Below, in pieces: positions 1-8,579 of a stretch of 64,000 nt of DNA. Numbering within the stretch: the stretch's first letter is position 1; each line of letters opens with the position of its first letter. The notes below the pieces were generated by a model. The model saw only the letters and a program-made list of their open reading frames with translations. It did no database searches and was not told where the DNA came from. This DNA comes from Candidatus Manganitrophus sp. (GTDB lineage: Bacteria; Nitrospirota; Nitrospiria; SBBL01; Manganitrophaceae), in the NCBI GenBank assembly GCA_028865235.1, contig CP114561.1, forward strand, positions 1,694,001 to 1,758,000, written 5' to 3'. The position numbers and the translations under genes were made by a program.

Positions 1-2
1 CC

Positions 3-533
3 AATGCCGATACGAACGGCGCCACCGGCTACTATCGACCGGAAGATCTGCATCAGGACCCGTTGTTTTCCGATCCCGCCAATCCTGATGCGATCCGTTT
101 CTGCTGGACGAATACCGGCAACGAAGGGTTCTTCAACTATGCCGAGGTGGTCTGTGCGGTCGACAGGACCCCGAATACGTCGACCTCCATCGTGATCGCC
201 AATCGCTTCGTCGAGGGAGATCCCGATTTCAACTCGTTTGACAACCTCGATTTCCAGCCGGTCACCGGCAACCTCTATGTGATCGAGGATCACGACAACG
301 GCGACATCTTCGCCTGCCTGCCCGACGGCGCCGACCGGGACATCAAGACCGACGGCTGCGTAAAGATGCTCTCCGTTAAGGATACTTCGGCGGAGCCGAC
401 CGGCTTTATCTTCAGCCCGGACGGGAAAACGGCCTATCTCTCGATTCAACACAGCAACGACACAAATATGCCGCAGTTCGACGGTTATGGAACGGATGAC
501 GTCCTCAAGATCACCGGCTTTCGGGTGAAGTAA
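3..533 (+). CDS. PhoX/DUF839-like protein, C-terminal part (5' truncated by window edge)
   Basis: The frame is open from base 3, so the start lies outside the window; about 176 residues are visible. The YYRPEDL motif near the beginning and the FSPDGKTAYLSIQH motif near the end are characteristic of DUF839/PhoX-type beta-propeller proteins, which include Ca-dependent alkaline phosphatases and many uncharacterised secreted propellers. Blocks such as DFQPVTGNLYVIEDHDNG read as propeller blades. The enzymatic role cannot be judged without the N-terminal half. A strong terminator follows directly. Family assignment comes from motif recognition; phosphatase activity is not claimed. Confidence 0.75.
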   Translation, partial: NADTNGATGYYRPEDLHQDPLFSDPANPDAIRFCWTNTGNEGFFNYAEVVCAVDRTPNTSTSIVIANRFVEGDPDFNSFDNLDFQPVTGNLYVIEDHDNGDIFACLPDGADRDIKTDGCVKMLSVKDTSAEPTGFIFSPDGKTAYLSIQHSNDTNMPQFDGYGTDDVLKITGFRVK

Positions 534-560
534 GGTCGGAATTCATTGTCGGTCATTGAG

Positions 561-596
561 AAGGAGCGGGCAAGGTGGCCCGCTCCTTGCTTTTTG
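561..596 (+). terminator. Rho-independent terminator
   Basis: A perfect 11-bp stem (561-571 with 578-588) and 6-base loop are followed by GCTTTTT. It sits about 30 bases after the PhoX-like stop and insulates it from the convergent cyclase gene. Confidence 0.9.
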
Positions 597-640
597 TGCA
601 GATTGTATTCGGAGCCGTCGGACGATCGATCGGAATTCTC

Positions 641-2077
641 TCAGCGTCTCTTTTCGCTCTCGCTTGCGGAGGAAGCGGAATCGGTCCGGAAAATATGGAC
701 CCGATTGCGGCCGGCGCGCTTCGCTTCGTAAAGCGCTTTATCGGCGCGATGAATAAATTCCTCGGGGGTGGGAAGCGTCTCCTCGTTCCCTTTCATTGTG
801 CTGATTCCGAAGCTGCACGTCACGGCAGTATCCTCCGGAAGGAATCTCTCGGCGGCAGTCGCCTCCCGCAGCCGCTCCGCCGCGGCGAGGGCTTCCGCTT
901 CAGCCGTATCGGACATCAAGATGAGAAACTCCTCTCCTCCATACCGGGCCACGGTGTCGTAAGGCCGGACGATGACCCCCAAGAGCCTCGCCAGGCCATT
1001 GATCACTTGATCCCCCACAACATGTCCGAAGCGGTCGTTGACCGACTTGAAATGGTCGATATCCATCAAAAGGAGGGAGAGCGGGCGGTGCAGGCGGAAC
1101 GCCCGGTCCATCTCGGAGATGAGAATTTCATTCAGGTAACGGCGGTTGTAAAGACCGGTGAGGGGATCGCGGATGGAGAGACTCTTGATCTCCTCGAACG
1201 CCTGCTGTTTTTGAATCGCGATGACGGCCAGCGTCGCCAGCAGCCGGAGGGCCTCGAGCATGGAGGGGGTGAAGGTCCGGGGCTTAAAATCATCATTGTA
1301 AAGAATGCCGACCGGTCCCTTCTCGGAGAGGAGCGGAACGGCGATCAATGAGCGGACCCCCTCTTTAAGGAGAATCGGGTTGTTGAAAGAGGGGAATTCG
1401 GAAATATTCGGGATCACGACCGGTTCATTGCGCGAAAGAATATGCTCCGTCAGTCCCCCGGCGCGAACGGAATAAATCGCCTGCCTAAAAAAATCGGATG
1501 AAAAACCTTTGGCCGCAACGAGAAACAGTTGCTGCTTGTCCTTGTCAAAAATCGAGAGGGAGCCGGCCGGCATTCCGGTCATCCGGATCCCCCCCATCAC
1601 GATCGCTTCGAAGATCTGCTGGGATGTTTCGGAACGGGAGAGGAGTTGGTTGATTTCCAAGAGAACCCGATGCTCCGCCAGATGCGCCCGTAATTGGATC
1701 TCCTGCTCCTCCAATTCATGAATGACGCTCCAAATAAGAAAGGAGACCTGTCCCGTCACCACATCAAAGGAGCGGGTGGGGATATTGATCAGGCGCGTGT
1801 GCATCTGTTGATTCCCGGTCAAATCGAAAACCAGATCGACATCGATCCCTTGCATGTACTGAACGGGATCTCCGATGAAAACGGGAAGCGCCGCTTCTTG
1901 AGCGAGAAGGATGCCGGGCGCCTTTGGGTCCAGATCGGAGACCCCGACGATTTGCACCCAGTTAAACCGCAGCAAGCGGCTTAAGACCGCTCTTCCTCCT
2001 CTTCCCGCTCCGATCAGGAAAATTCTTGTAAGACCCTCTTTGTTTACATTGTTTTCGATTTTTGTACGCTGGGACAT
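641..2077 (-). CDS. Diguanylate cyclase with N-terminal Rossmann-like and GAF domains
   Basis: This 478-residue protein has three parts. Residues about 18-100 form a Rossmann-like segment (FLIGAGRGG, then VGVSDLDPKAPG), as in NAD(P)-binding domains. A GAF domain follows (about 150-300), then a GGDEF domain (about 310-470) with an intact GGEEF active site and an RxxD product-inhibition site (RPYD) five residues upstream. It should make c-di-GMP and be feedback inhibited. The ATG at 2077 has GGAG upstream; the frame extends 72 codons further but that part looks non-coding. The Rossmann domain could sense a dinucleotide or redox state, which is inference. It is convergent with the PhoX-like gene and transcribed alone. 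Confidence 0.9.
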   Translation of the reverse strand: MSQRTKIENNVNKEGLTRIFLIGAGRGGRAVLSRLLRFNWVQIVGVSDLDPKAPGILLAQEAALPVFIGDPVQYMQGIDVDLVFDLTGNQQMHTRLINIPTRSFDVVTGQVSFLIWSVIHELEEQEIQLRAHLAEHRVLLEINQLLSRSETSQQIFEAIVMGGIRMTGMPAGSLSIFDKDKQQLFLVAAKGFSSDFFRQAIYSVRAGGLTEHILSRNEPVVIPNISEFPSFNNPILLKEGVRSLIAVPLLSEKGPVGILYNDDFKPRTFTPSMLEALRLLATLAVIAIQKQQAFEEIKSLSIRDPLTGLYNRRYLNEILISEMDRAFRLHRPLSLLLMDIDHFKSVNDRFGHVVGDQVINGLARLLGVIVRPYDTVARYGGEEFLILMSDTAEAEALAAAERLREATAAERFLPEDTAVTCSFGISTMKGNEETLPTPEEFIHRADKALYEAKRAGRNRVHIFRTDSASSASESEKRR

Positions 2078-2389
2078 GCACGCCACTCCGCTGAAGGATT
2101 GCTCAACCACTCTCGCCAGATTTCGAGGACCTCGGTTCAGAAGTTTATCGCAAGCTTTCCCATTGTCAACTTCGTCTCCTGGGATTTCTTTTTCCGGAAT
2201 TAGGGTCGATTCCCAATACCGCAACGAGAATAGTTTGCTACCCTTATTGACGGACCGCACATCCTCAAGGCTTTTAACATAAAGAAAGATCAACGGCGAG
2301 AGGGTTGAATACTTTAGCGGTCCTTACATTCAGCAATCTTATCGTAAGATCCTAATTGGCAATAGGTATTCATCTGTTAAGGAGAAAAA

Positions 2390-2848
2390 ATGAGACGTGT
2401 CGAATTTATGCTCGGTGGCGAGGATTTTAAAAAAATGACCGCGGCCCACTTTATGGAGTCCGATGTTTATTACTACTCCCAAAACGCGCCCGCGACCGAG
2501 TTGATCAACGCCATGACGCGGGGCGGATTCGGAAGCTTACCGATCGTGGCGCCCGGCAAAGTGCTCGTCGGCATTGTCAGCGAGTACGATTTATTAAATG
2601 CGATCATGGCCGGCAGAGATCTTAAAACACTCACAGCCGGGGAGATCATGACGGCCGATCCGGTCACCATAAGCGAGGAAACCCCGGCGCAAGACATCCT
2701 GGCGATCCTCCAAGCGAAGCACTTTATTCGGGTGCCGGTCGTCGATGAGAACAGGGTTCTGGTCGGCGTTGTCGCCCGGCGGGACATTCTTCTCGGATTT
2801 AAGAAGTCGATCGAAAAGGCCCCCCAGATGGCATTTAACCTCCTATAA
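2390..2848 (+). CDS. Tandem CBS-domain protein
   Basis: This 152-residue cytosolic protein is almost entirely a pair of CBS repeats: one from TAAHFMESDVYYYSQNAPA and one from TAGEIMTADPVTISEETPA, each ending in a GIVSEYDLL or GVVARRDIL segment. Such Bateman modules bind adenine nucleotides and regulate partner proteins. AAGGAGA lies 6 bases before the ATG. No catalytic domain is fused and no obvious partner is adjacent, although a cyclase lies divergently upstream. A terminator follows. Confidence 0.88.
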   Translation: MRRVEFMLGGEDFKKMTAAHFMESDVYYYSQNAPATELINAMTRGGFGSLPIVAPGKVLVGIVSEYDLLNAIMAGRDLKTLTAGEIMTADPVTISEETPAQDILAILQAKHFIRVPVVDENRVLVGVVARRDILLGFKKSIEKAPQMAFNLL

Positions 2849-2874
2849 GCGGCCCCGAAAACAGACCCCCGGAT

Positions 2875-2907
2875 AGGCCCTGCTTTCTCTGAAGGCAGGG
2901 CCTTTTC
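2875..2907 (+). terminator. Rho-independent terminator
   Basis: A perfect 9-bp stem (2875-2883 with 2895-2903) is followed by TTTT, immediately after the CBS protein gene. Confidence 0.85.
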
Positions 2908-3069
2908 ATTGCCGGTCAGTCTTTCCACTGGCCGACCCGTACCCCTTTCATGTTAATTGACACACGCGCGATCCAAGGCCTACGCTGTCGTTGAGAGGAA
3001 AAGCGTTTGGAATCTCTCGAGAGGCTTTCATATCCACATCAAAGCTGAATAATTCAGAGGGGGAACCCC

Positions 3070-3734
3070 ATGGATGAGTCCGGCGTTCGAAAAGCAGGAT
3101 TGGCCGATACCGGAAGGGCGGTGGCATTCAGCGACGCCGTTTTCGCAATCATTATCACCCTGCTGGTGCTTGACTTGCGTCCGACCGAAGTCGAACCCGG
3201 CAGACTTCTCTACGGACTGCTGAGGCAATGGCCGACTTACTTGGCCTATGTGACCTCCTATCTCTATGTCGGGGTGGTCTGGACCAACCACAAGTCGGCC
3301 TTCAGGCGGATCCGTTGGATTGATCGGGGACTTCACTGGGCCAATCTGGGGGTTCTATTCACCACGGCGCTGCTACCCTTCCCGACTGCAGTCCTCTCCA
3401 AAACGATGCAGCACGGCAACCCGGTCGATGAACGGACGGCGGTGGGGTTTATGCCTTGATCGGCGCGCTGCTGTGCGCCAGTTGGCTTTTTTTCTACCAC
3501 TATCTTAGACGACATCAAGAATTGGCCGAAAAAGACGTTCCAAAGGGATATTTCCCCGCCGAGCGCACACGGGCCCTGACCGGCGTGGCCTTCTATTCCG
3601 CCGCCGGACTGCTCGGCTACCTGATCACGCCGTCGGTTGCCCTGGCGATTTTCCTTATCCTACCGATATTCTACGGCCTTACCAGTGAAGGGCTTTATGA
3701 GCTGCCCGCCTTTGGACACCGGTATGGACGGTGA
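3070..3734 (+). CDS. TMEM175-family (DUF1211) potassium channel-like protein, one frameshift
   Basis: The N-terminal part contains the family signature FSDAVFAIIITLL, which in TMEM175 proteins lines the pore, followed by several hydrophobic helices. The first frame stops at 3459, but the homologous continuation (YALIGALLCASWLFFYHYL and two more helices) begins in another frame at about 3447. Adding one G to the G4 run at 3444-3447 restores one 221-residue protein, the usual length for the bacterial family. Bacterial members form tetrameric, weakly selective K+ channels. Either an assembly error or a broken gene; the homopolymer favours error. Confidence 0.75.
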
Positions 3735-3904
3735 CACAAGAAGGGAAGAACACCCACTTTTGCTTAGATCCTCTTAAGCAGTAGGCGTGGCATTGTTTCC
3801 CTTCCGGTAAGGGACCTCGAAAGCGCCGGTATCAGACCGGTGGACCTCCTTTTTACCCCGCTGATGATCAGCGGAATAGCTCTTTTTTGGGTTAAAATTT
3901 TTTC

Positions 3905-3934
3905 TTGAGGCCGACCGTGGGAGTATGCTATATT
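3905..3934 (+). promoter_or_regulatory. Candidate sigma-70 promoter for the small membrane protein
   Basis: TTGAGG (3905-3910) is followed after 18 bases by TATATT (3929-3934) in the gap between the channel gene and the ORF at 4091. Weak -35; no other support. Confidence 0.35.
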
Positions 3935-4090
3935 CGGTTCCGCTCGGCAATCTGACCGCTGAGCGCCTCCAAAAGGCTCTCATGGGGTATCTATTCACCA
4001 CCATGAACGACGTTCAGAACAAATACGACGGCGCTTCCGGTGGTTCCGTCGGAATGGTCAGATCACTCGTCAGCAACAAGGGAGAAGAAA

Positions 4091-4294
4091 ATGGCTACAG
4101 AGACACGCTCGAAAACGATCGTCGCCCCAGGGATTGACGCCCTCTTTGATATCATGCACAAATATGGGGCAGTCATCCTCTTATTCAGCGTCCTGGGATT
4201 TTTTGCCTACGTCCAGTTTAATGTCACCACCTTTATTCCCGGTTCTGCCTGGCACGTTCCGGCTGCCGCTCCGGCCGCCCCAGCGCCGAAGTAA
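4091..4294 (+). CDS. Small single-span membrane protein
   Basis: This 67-residue protein begins MATETRSKTIVAPG, has one hydrophobic helix (AVILLFSVLGFFAYVQF) and ends in a Pro/Ala-rich tail. GGGAGAAG precedes the ATG at 4091; a longer in-frame start at 4040 lacks support. I do not recognise the family. It appears to be monocistronic, with an inverted repeat about 60 bases downstream. The short cytoplasmic N-terminus and extended tail suggest a small inner-membrane accessory protein, but no role can be assigned. Confidence 0.55.
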   Translation: MATETRSKTIVAPGIDALFDIMHKYGAVILLFSVLGFFAYVQFNVTTFIPGSAWHVPAAAPAAPAPK

Positions 4295-4357
4295 CAGGGA
4301 AGATCTCGAGTGCCGCTTTTTGTTCGGTCCTAGCGCCAGGATCGTCTTTAAGATCGT

Positions 4358-4398
4358 CGCCGGGTGGAAAAGGGGTTCATACTCCCTTCCACCCGGCG
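4358..4398. repeat. Inverted repeat, possible terminator
   Basis: Perfect 12-bp arms at 4358-4369 and 4387-4398 with a 17-base loop. It lies between the small membrane protein (+) and the MATE gene (-). No T-run on either side, so a factor-independent terminator is not certain. Confidence 0.5.
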
Positions 4399-4528
4399 CT
4401 CGTCCCGCAAAAGACATCAGGGTTGAAGTTTGTCCACGCCGTTCTTTCCCTCCCTGAAGCTCCTAAATCTTTATATTCCAAGCGTTTCTGATTCCTACGA
4501 CGTAACCTGCCGCGCGCCTTTTGCGACT

Positions 4529-6004
4529 TCAGTCACCGGAAAATTCACACTCTCCGGTGCTTCCATCCCCCCTGCGAAAAAGAAATCCCCCCGCCACCGC
4601 CAGGGTGGAGTAAGCGGCGGTGACGGCGATGAAGACGCCGCGCGGACCCATCCCCGCCGTCACCGCCAGCAGGTAAGCCGCCGGGATCTTGAACAGCCAA
4701 AAGCAAAAAAAGTTGAGGAGCGTCGGGGTGGTCGTGTCGCCCGCGCCGTTGAACGCTTGGGCGAAGACAAAACCGTAGGCGTAAAAGAGAAATCCGAGCG
4801 CCACGATCCGAAGGCAGTCGACGGCGAACGGGACGACCGCCGGATCGACGGTGAAGAAATGAACGATCGGCCCCGGCAAAAGGACAAAGACGACGCTGAC
4901 CGATCCCAAAAAGACGAAGTTGTAGAAAGCGGCGATCCAGACCGATCGTTCGGCGCGCTCCGGCCGGCCCGCCCCCAGGTTCTGCCCCACCAGGGTGGCC
5001 GCCGCGTTGGCAAACCCGAACGAAGGAAGGAGCGCGAAAATGGCGACACGGATTGCAATCGTGTAACCTGCCAGCGCCGCGCTTCCGAAGCCGGACAAGA
5101 TCCGCACCAGGCCGAGCCAGCTTGCACTCTCGACCAGGGTCTGCAAAATGCCGAAGGCCGAGATGCGCAGCAATCGAACCGTCACCGAAACGTCGAAGCG
5201 GAGATGCCGTCTTCCGATCGACAACGCCGCCCCGGTGCGGGACAGGTTCGCCAGCTGGTAGAGAACACCGATCCCGCGGCCGATGGTGGTGGCGACCGCC
5301 GCCCCCGCGACCCCCATCTCCGGAAACGGCCCCCACCCGAAGATGAAGAAGGGATCGAGGAAGATGTTGATAATGTTCGCCAGCCAGAGCGACCGCATCG
5401 CCACCGCGGCGTCGCCGGCCCCGCGGAAGATCGCATTCACCAGAAAGAGGAGAACGATGGTGATACTCCCGCCGAGCATCATCGCCGTGTAGCCCGATCC
5501 GCGGCTCACCACAGCGGGGGAAGCTCCCATCGCGGAAAGGAGCTGCGGCGCAAGCCAAATGCCGGCCCCGCCGATGGCGACCGAAATCAACACGCCGACA
5601 CAGATCGCCTGGACGGCGGCAAGGGCGGCCCCCTCCCGATCTTTCTCGCCGATCCGGCGCGCCACCGTCGCCGTGGCGCCCGCCGACAGCCCCATCGCCA
5701 CCGCGTAGACGACGGAGAGCATCGCTTCGGTCAGACCGACCGTCGCCACCGCTTCCGCGCCGAGCTTGGAGACCCAGAAGATGTCGACGATCGCGAAGAG
5801 CGACTCCATCGACATCTCGAGCACCATCGGAACTGCCAGGAGGACAACCGCCCGCCGGATCGGCACCGCGGTATAGTCCTGCCGGCTCCCGCGGACCGCT
5901 TCGCGAAGGGTCGCCCAGACACCGGCGGACAGCGCGGGCCGGGACGAAGGGGCCGTCACCGGACCGCCGGGAGAAAGCAGAAAAATTTTGCCAAGAAACG
6001 CCAT
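4529..6004 (-). CDS. MATE-family multidrug/Na+ antiporter
   Basis: This 491-residue inner-membrane protein has about 12 hydrophobic helices and MATE hallmarks: VPMVLEMSMESLF at the start of the first half, FLVNAIFRGAGD, and the second-half counterpart FAQAFNGAGDT. MATE proteins export cationic drugs in exchange for Na+ or H+. A roughly 40-residue N-terminal extension precedes the first helix, so the start may lie slightly downstream. A longer open frame on the opposite strand is an antisense shadow caused by GC-rich codon use. Transcribed alone. Confidence 0.92.
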   Translation of the reverse strand: MAFLGKIFLLSPGGPVTAPSSRPALSAGVWATLREAVRGSRQDYTAVPIRRAVVLLAVPMVLEMSMESLFAIVDIFWVSKLGAEAVATVGLTEAMLSVVYAVAMGLSAGATATVARRIGEKDREGAALAAVQAICVGVLISVAIGGAGIWLAPQLLSAMGASPAVVSRGSGYTAMMLGGSITIVLLFLVNAIFRGAGDAAVAMRSLWLANIINIFLDPFFIFGWGPFPEMGVAGAAVATTIGRGIGVLYQLANLSRTGAALSIGRRHLRFDVSVTVRLLRISAFGILQTLVESASWLGLVRILSGFGSAALAGYTIAIRVAIFALLPSFGFANAAATLVGQNLGAGRPERAERSVWIAAFYNFVFLGSVSVVFVLLPGPIVHFFTVDPAVVPFAVDCLRIVALGFLFYAYGFVFAQAFNGAGDTTTPTLLNFFCFWLFKIPAAYLLAVTAGMGPRGVFIAVTAAYSTLAVAGGFLFRRGDGSTGECEFSGD

Positions 6005-6117
6005 ACACGATCGATCATCGGTTTGTTTTTCCCACCTTCATTCTCACGACAGAATAAGCGGTCCAGTCTACAACCAACTCCAATCAGGTGCAATACGGTC
6101 CCAGGGAGCGTCCTTTT

Positions 6118-6145
6118 GTAGGGGCGTATTGCAATACGCCCCTAC
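6118..6145. repeat. Perfect 28-bp palindrome, dispersed-repeat type
   Basis: GTAGGGGCGTATTG followed by its exact reverse complement. No coding role. The flanking 6005-6190 otherwise shows nothing. This kind of element is commonly dispersed in environmental bacterial genomes, but only one copy is visible here. Confidence 0.75.
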
Positions 6146-6197
6146 CGCCGTGATGCGTATTCACCTGTGAGAGGACTTTTCCAGAGGAGGAATGACG

Positions 6198-6592
6198 TCA
6201 AACCTTCCTGCTCAAAATGATCTCTTTGAGCAGATGGCGATGGCACTGTTTTTCTTCTTCCGCGCAATGGCAGAGCAATGTCACCGGCTGGGTCTCCGCC
6301 AATTTCTTGATCAGTCTCAATGTAAACTTCTGCCCGTGGTTTCGGATGACCCTGTTCCGCCGATCGGCCCCGCCGCGCTGAAACATCTCCGCCTTATATC
6401 GGCGCGTATAGGTTTTCCAATCGATCTCCTCGTTCAGAAAACCTCTGAGCAGCGGTTCGCTCGGTCCCAAATTCGCCATCCAGACATCGTAGCGATCTTT
6501 CTTTATCCCGCGACCCCGAAAGCGGGCCACCAGGATGCGTAAGCCGTCTCTTTTCGGATCGAGGGGGAATGGATTGATTTCGTCTTCAACAT
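6198..6592 (-). CDS. DUF488 family protein, one frameshift near the N-terminus
   Basis: The body is a clear DUF488 protein: RDGLRILVARFRGRGI, the WMANLGPSEPLL segment and the C-terminal VTLLCHCAEEEKQCHRH motif. The natural N-terminus (MLKTKSIHSP, ATG at 6592) is in a different frame. Restoring one base in the G5 run at 6563-6567 (C5 on the coding strand) joins them into 131 residues, typical for the family. DUF488 proteins are small and cytosolic with unknown biochemical role; the conserved Cys/His cluster is visible here. The uninterrupted frame runs far upstream but that part is the antisense of the neighbouring gene. Confidence 0.8.
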
Positions 6593-6875
6593 CGCCTTTC
6601 AAGCTCCATACAAGGCTTAGAATTAGGTCAGCAATGCGTCTCGTTCCGCCTACTCCATTGGAGGGCCGAAGACTCCTCCTTCCGTCTGATTGACTCATTC
6701 CCGAAAGGTTCCTACGATAGAAATTGGAAGTCATTCGGCTCGAACCAAACAGCGGTCTTTGACGCCGAGGACAGAGGAGAAAGCCCTCTCCGGACGGCCC
6801 TTTCGGAACGCCCGGCCAGGGCTTCGTTTGACTACGATTATGACTCACCCAAACATGTTTGAAAAGGAGACCTTT

Positions 6876-8579
6876 ATGAGAAAGTTGTTTGCGACGATTG
6901 GGACGATTGGATTGTCGGTTTTGCCCCATCTGGCTCATGCCCAAGAGGCGGCGGTCGTTACGCCGGGAGGAGCGGCGATCCTCTTCTCGGGTCCCCATTT
7001 TTTCGCCGCGCTTCTGGTCGGAATCGCCCTTGCGGTGGCGTTTCAGCTGGCGCTCACCCATCTTTCCGTGGCGGCCGGCGTCAGCGCCGTCGGACCGGTC
7101 GATAAGAGAGAAACCGACACCTCCCGGGACGAGAATATAGAGAAGGAGGATCAAGGGGCGATGGCGACCGTTCGCAAGATCACGACGGGGTACGGCCTCT
7201 GGACACTGGTCACGGCGAGCATCGCCCTCTTTTTTGCCAGCTGGCTGGCGGTCGAGATCAGCTTGACGCCGAGCGCCTTGATCGGCGCGATTTTGGGCCT
7301 GACCGTCTGGGGGCTGTTTTATCTGGCGATGACCTATCTGCAGCTCGGGGCGGCCACCTCGCTGATCGGCTCGCTGATCAATACCGCCACCTCGGGGCTC
7401 CGCTCCATGGGGGAGGCGGCCTCCTCCCTCTTCGGGACCTCCCCCGAAAAACAGGCGGCCGACACCGCCGCGCAGGTGACCGCCGCGGTGCGGGACGAAA
7501 TCTTCGGGGAGATGGCGCCGGAGGATGTCCGAAACCAGCTGCAGCAGTTCATTCAGGAGCTCAAGCCCAAGCCGATCGACCCCCAGCAGATCCGCGAGGA
7601 GTTGGAGCAGCTCTTCAGCGAAACCGAAATCCGGGCGATGACCGTTCACGACGACCGATTGGACCGCGATAAACTGATTGCGTCGTTCGACACGAAATAC
7701 GGCTCTCCCGAACGAAGGCGGGAGAAGATGGAGCGGGCCAAAGGGGCCGTCGCCACGGTGCAGGAAGAGGCGAAGTCAGGAAAATCGGTCGCCGAAAAGG
7801 TGGTCGATACCGGATTGCGTGTGGCCGCCGGCTACTCCAAAGAGGAGGCGGAACGCACCCGCCGGGAGTGGGAGCAGTATCTGCGTAACACCGGCAAAGA
7901 GGCGCTCAACCCCGACAGCATCAAGCGGGAAATCGAAACGCTTGTCCATGATCCCAAGAAAGGGGCGGCCCTCCTTCAGAGCCGGGCCAACGAGGCCTTC
8001 AACAAATCGACGGTCGTTTCGCTCCTAGAACAGCGGCAGGATATGTCCCACGAGGAGGCGGAGCGGACCGCCGATCGGGCCGAGCAGATCATTCGGGAAT
8101 TTCGACAAAGAGGGGGCGGGGTCCAGGAAAGTCTCAGCGCCCTCCAGGAGAGCGCCGTCGCCCGGGTGCGGGACTATCTCGACTCTCTGAATCGCCCCGA
8201 CCAAAAATACGGCGGATTGCGCGACGACCTGATGCGTCTTTTCCGCGATCCGAAAGGGGGGGCGGAGGCATTGGCCGATCGTCTTAAATCGATCGACCGG
8301 GAGACCCTCAAATCGACCCTCGCCTCCCGCACCGATCTTTCGGAGGAAGATGTCGAACACATTCTCAACCAGATCGAATCGACACGCGACAAGGTGGTCG
8401 GGAAAGCGGAAGAGATGAAGGCCGAGGTGGAGCGCCGGATGAACCGCCTGAAAGAAGGGGCGCTGAAACAGGCCGAAGAGACCCGGAAGGTCGTCGCGGC
8501 CGCGGCCTGGTGGACCTTTATCACCGCCGTGGCTTCCGGCGCAGCGGCGGTCGCAGGCGGGATCGTGGGAGCGGCGTGA
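6876..8579 (+). CDS. Large membrane-anchored protein with helical tandem repeats
   Basis: This 567-residue protein begins with a signal-like segment ending AHAQEA, has three further hydrophobic helices in the first 190 residues and one at the very C-terminus. In between lies a charged, mostly helical region. At least two repeats of about 60 residues can be aligned: IKREIETLVHDPKKGAALL...EEAERTADRAEQI and LRDDLMRLFRDPKGGAEAL...EEDVEHILNQIES, each with an (E/R)xxDLS-EE-like turn. AAGGAG is 6 bases before the ATG. A frame extension upstream of 6876 has no support. The stop overlaps the GTG of the next gene, so the two are coupled. I know no defined function. Confidence 0.72.
   Translation: MRKLFATIGTIGLSVLPHLAHAQEAAVVTPGGAAILFSGPHFFAALLVGIALAVAFQLALTHLSVAAGVSAVGPVDKRETDTSRDENIEKEDQGAMATVRKITTGYGLWTLVTASIALFFASWLAVEISLTPSALIGAILGLTVWGLFYLAMTYLQLGAATSLIGSLINTATSGLRSMGEAASSLFGTSPEKQAADTAAQVTAAVRDEIFGEMAPEDVRNQLQQFIQELKPKPIDPQQIREELEQLFSETEIRAMTVHDDRLDRDKLIASFDTKYGSPERRREKMERAKGAVATVQEEAKSGKSVAEKVVDTGLRVAAGYSKEEAERTRREWEQYLRNTGKEALNPDSIKREIETLVHDPKKGAALLQSRANEAFNKSTVVSLLEQRQDMSHEEAERTADRAEQIIREFRQRGGGVQESLSALQESAVARVRDYLDSLNRPDQKYGGLRDDLMRLFRDPKGGAEALADRLKSIDRETLKSTLASRTDLSEEDVEHILNQIESTRDKVVGKAEEMKAEVERRMNRLKEGALKQAEETRKVVAAAAWWTFITAVASGAAAVAGGIVGAA

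Noticed and set aside
575..1351. 258-codon plus-strand frame inside the cyclase gene
   Set aside because: Antisense to the GAF-GGDEF coding sequence, with no ribosome site or family match.
4430..6121. 563-codon open frame opposite the MATE gene
   Set aside because: It is antisense to a clear MATE transporter and has a low-complexity Arg/Asp-rich composition typical of GC-rich shadow frames.
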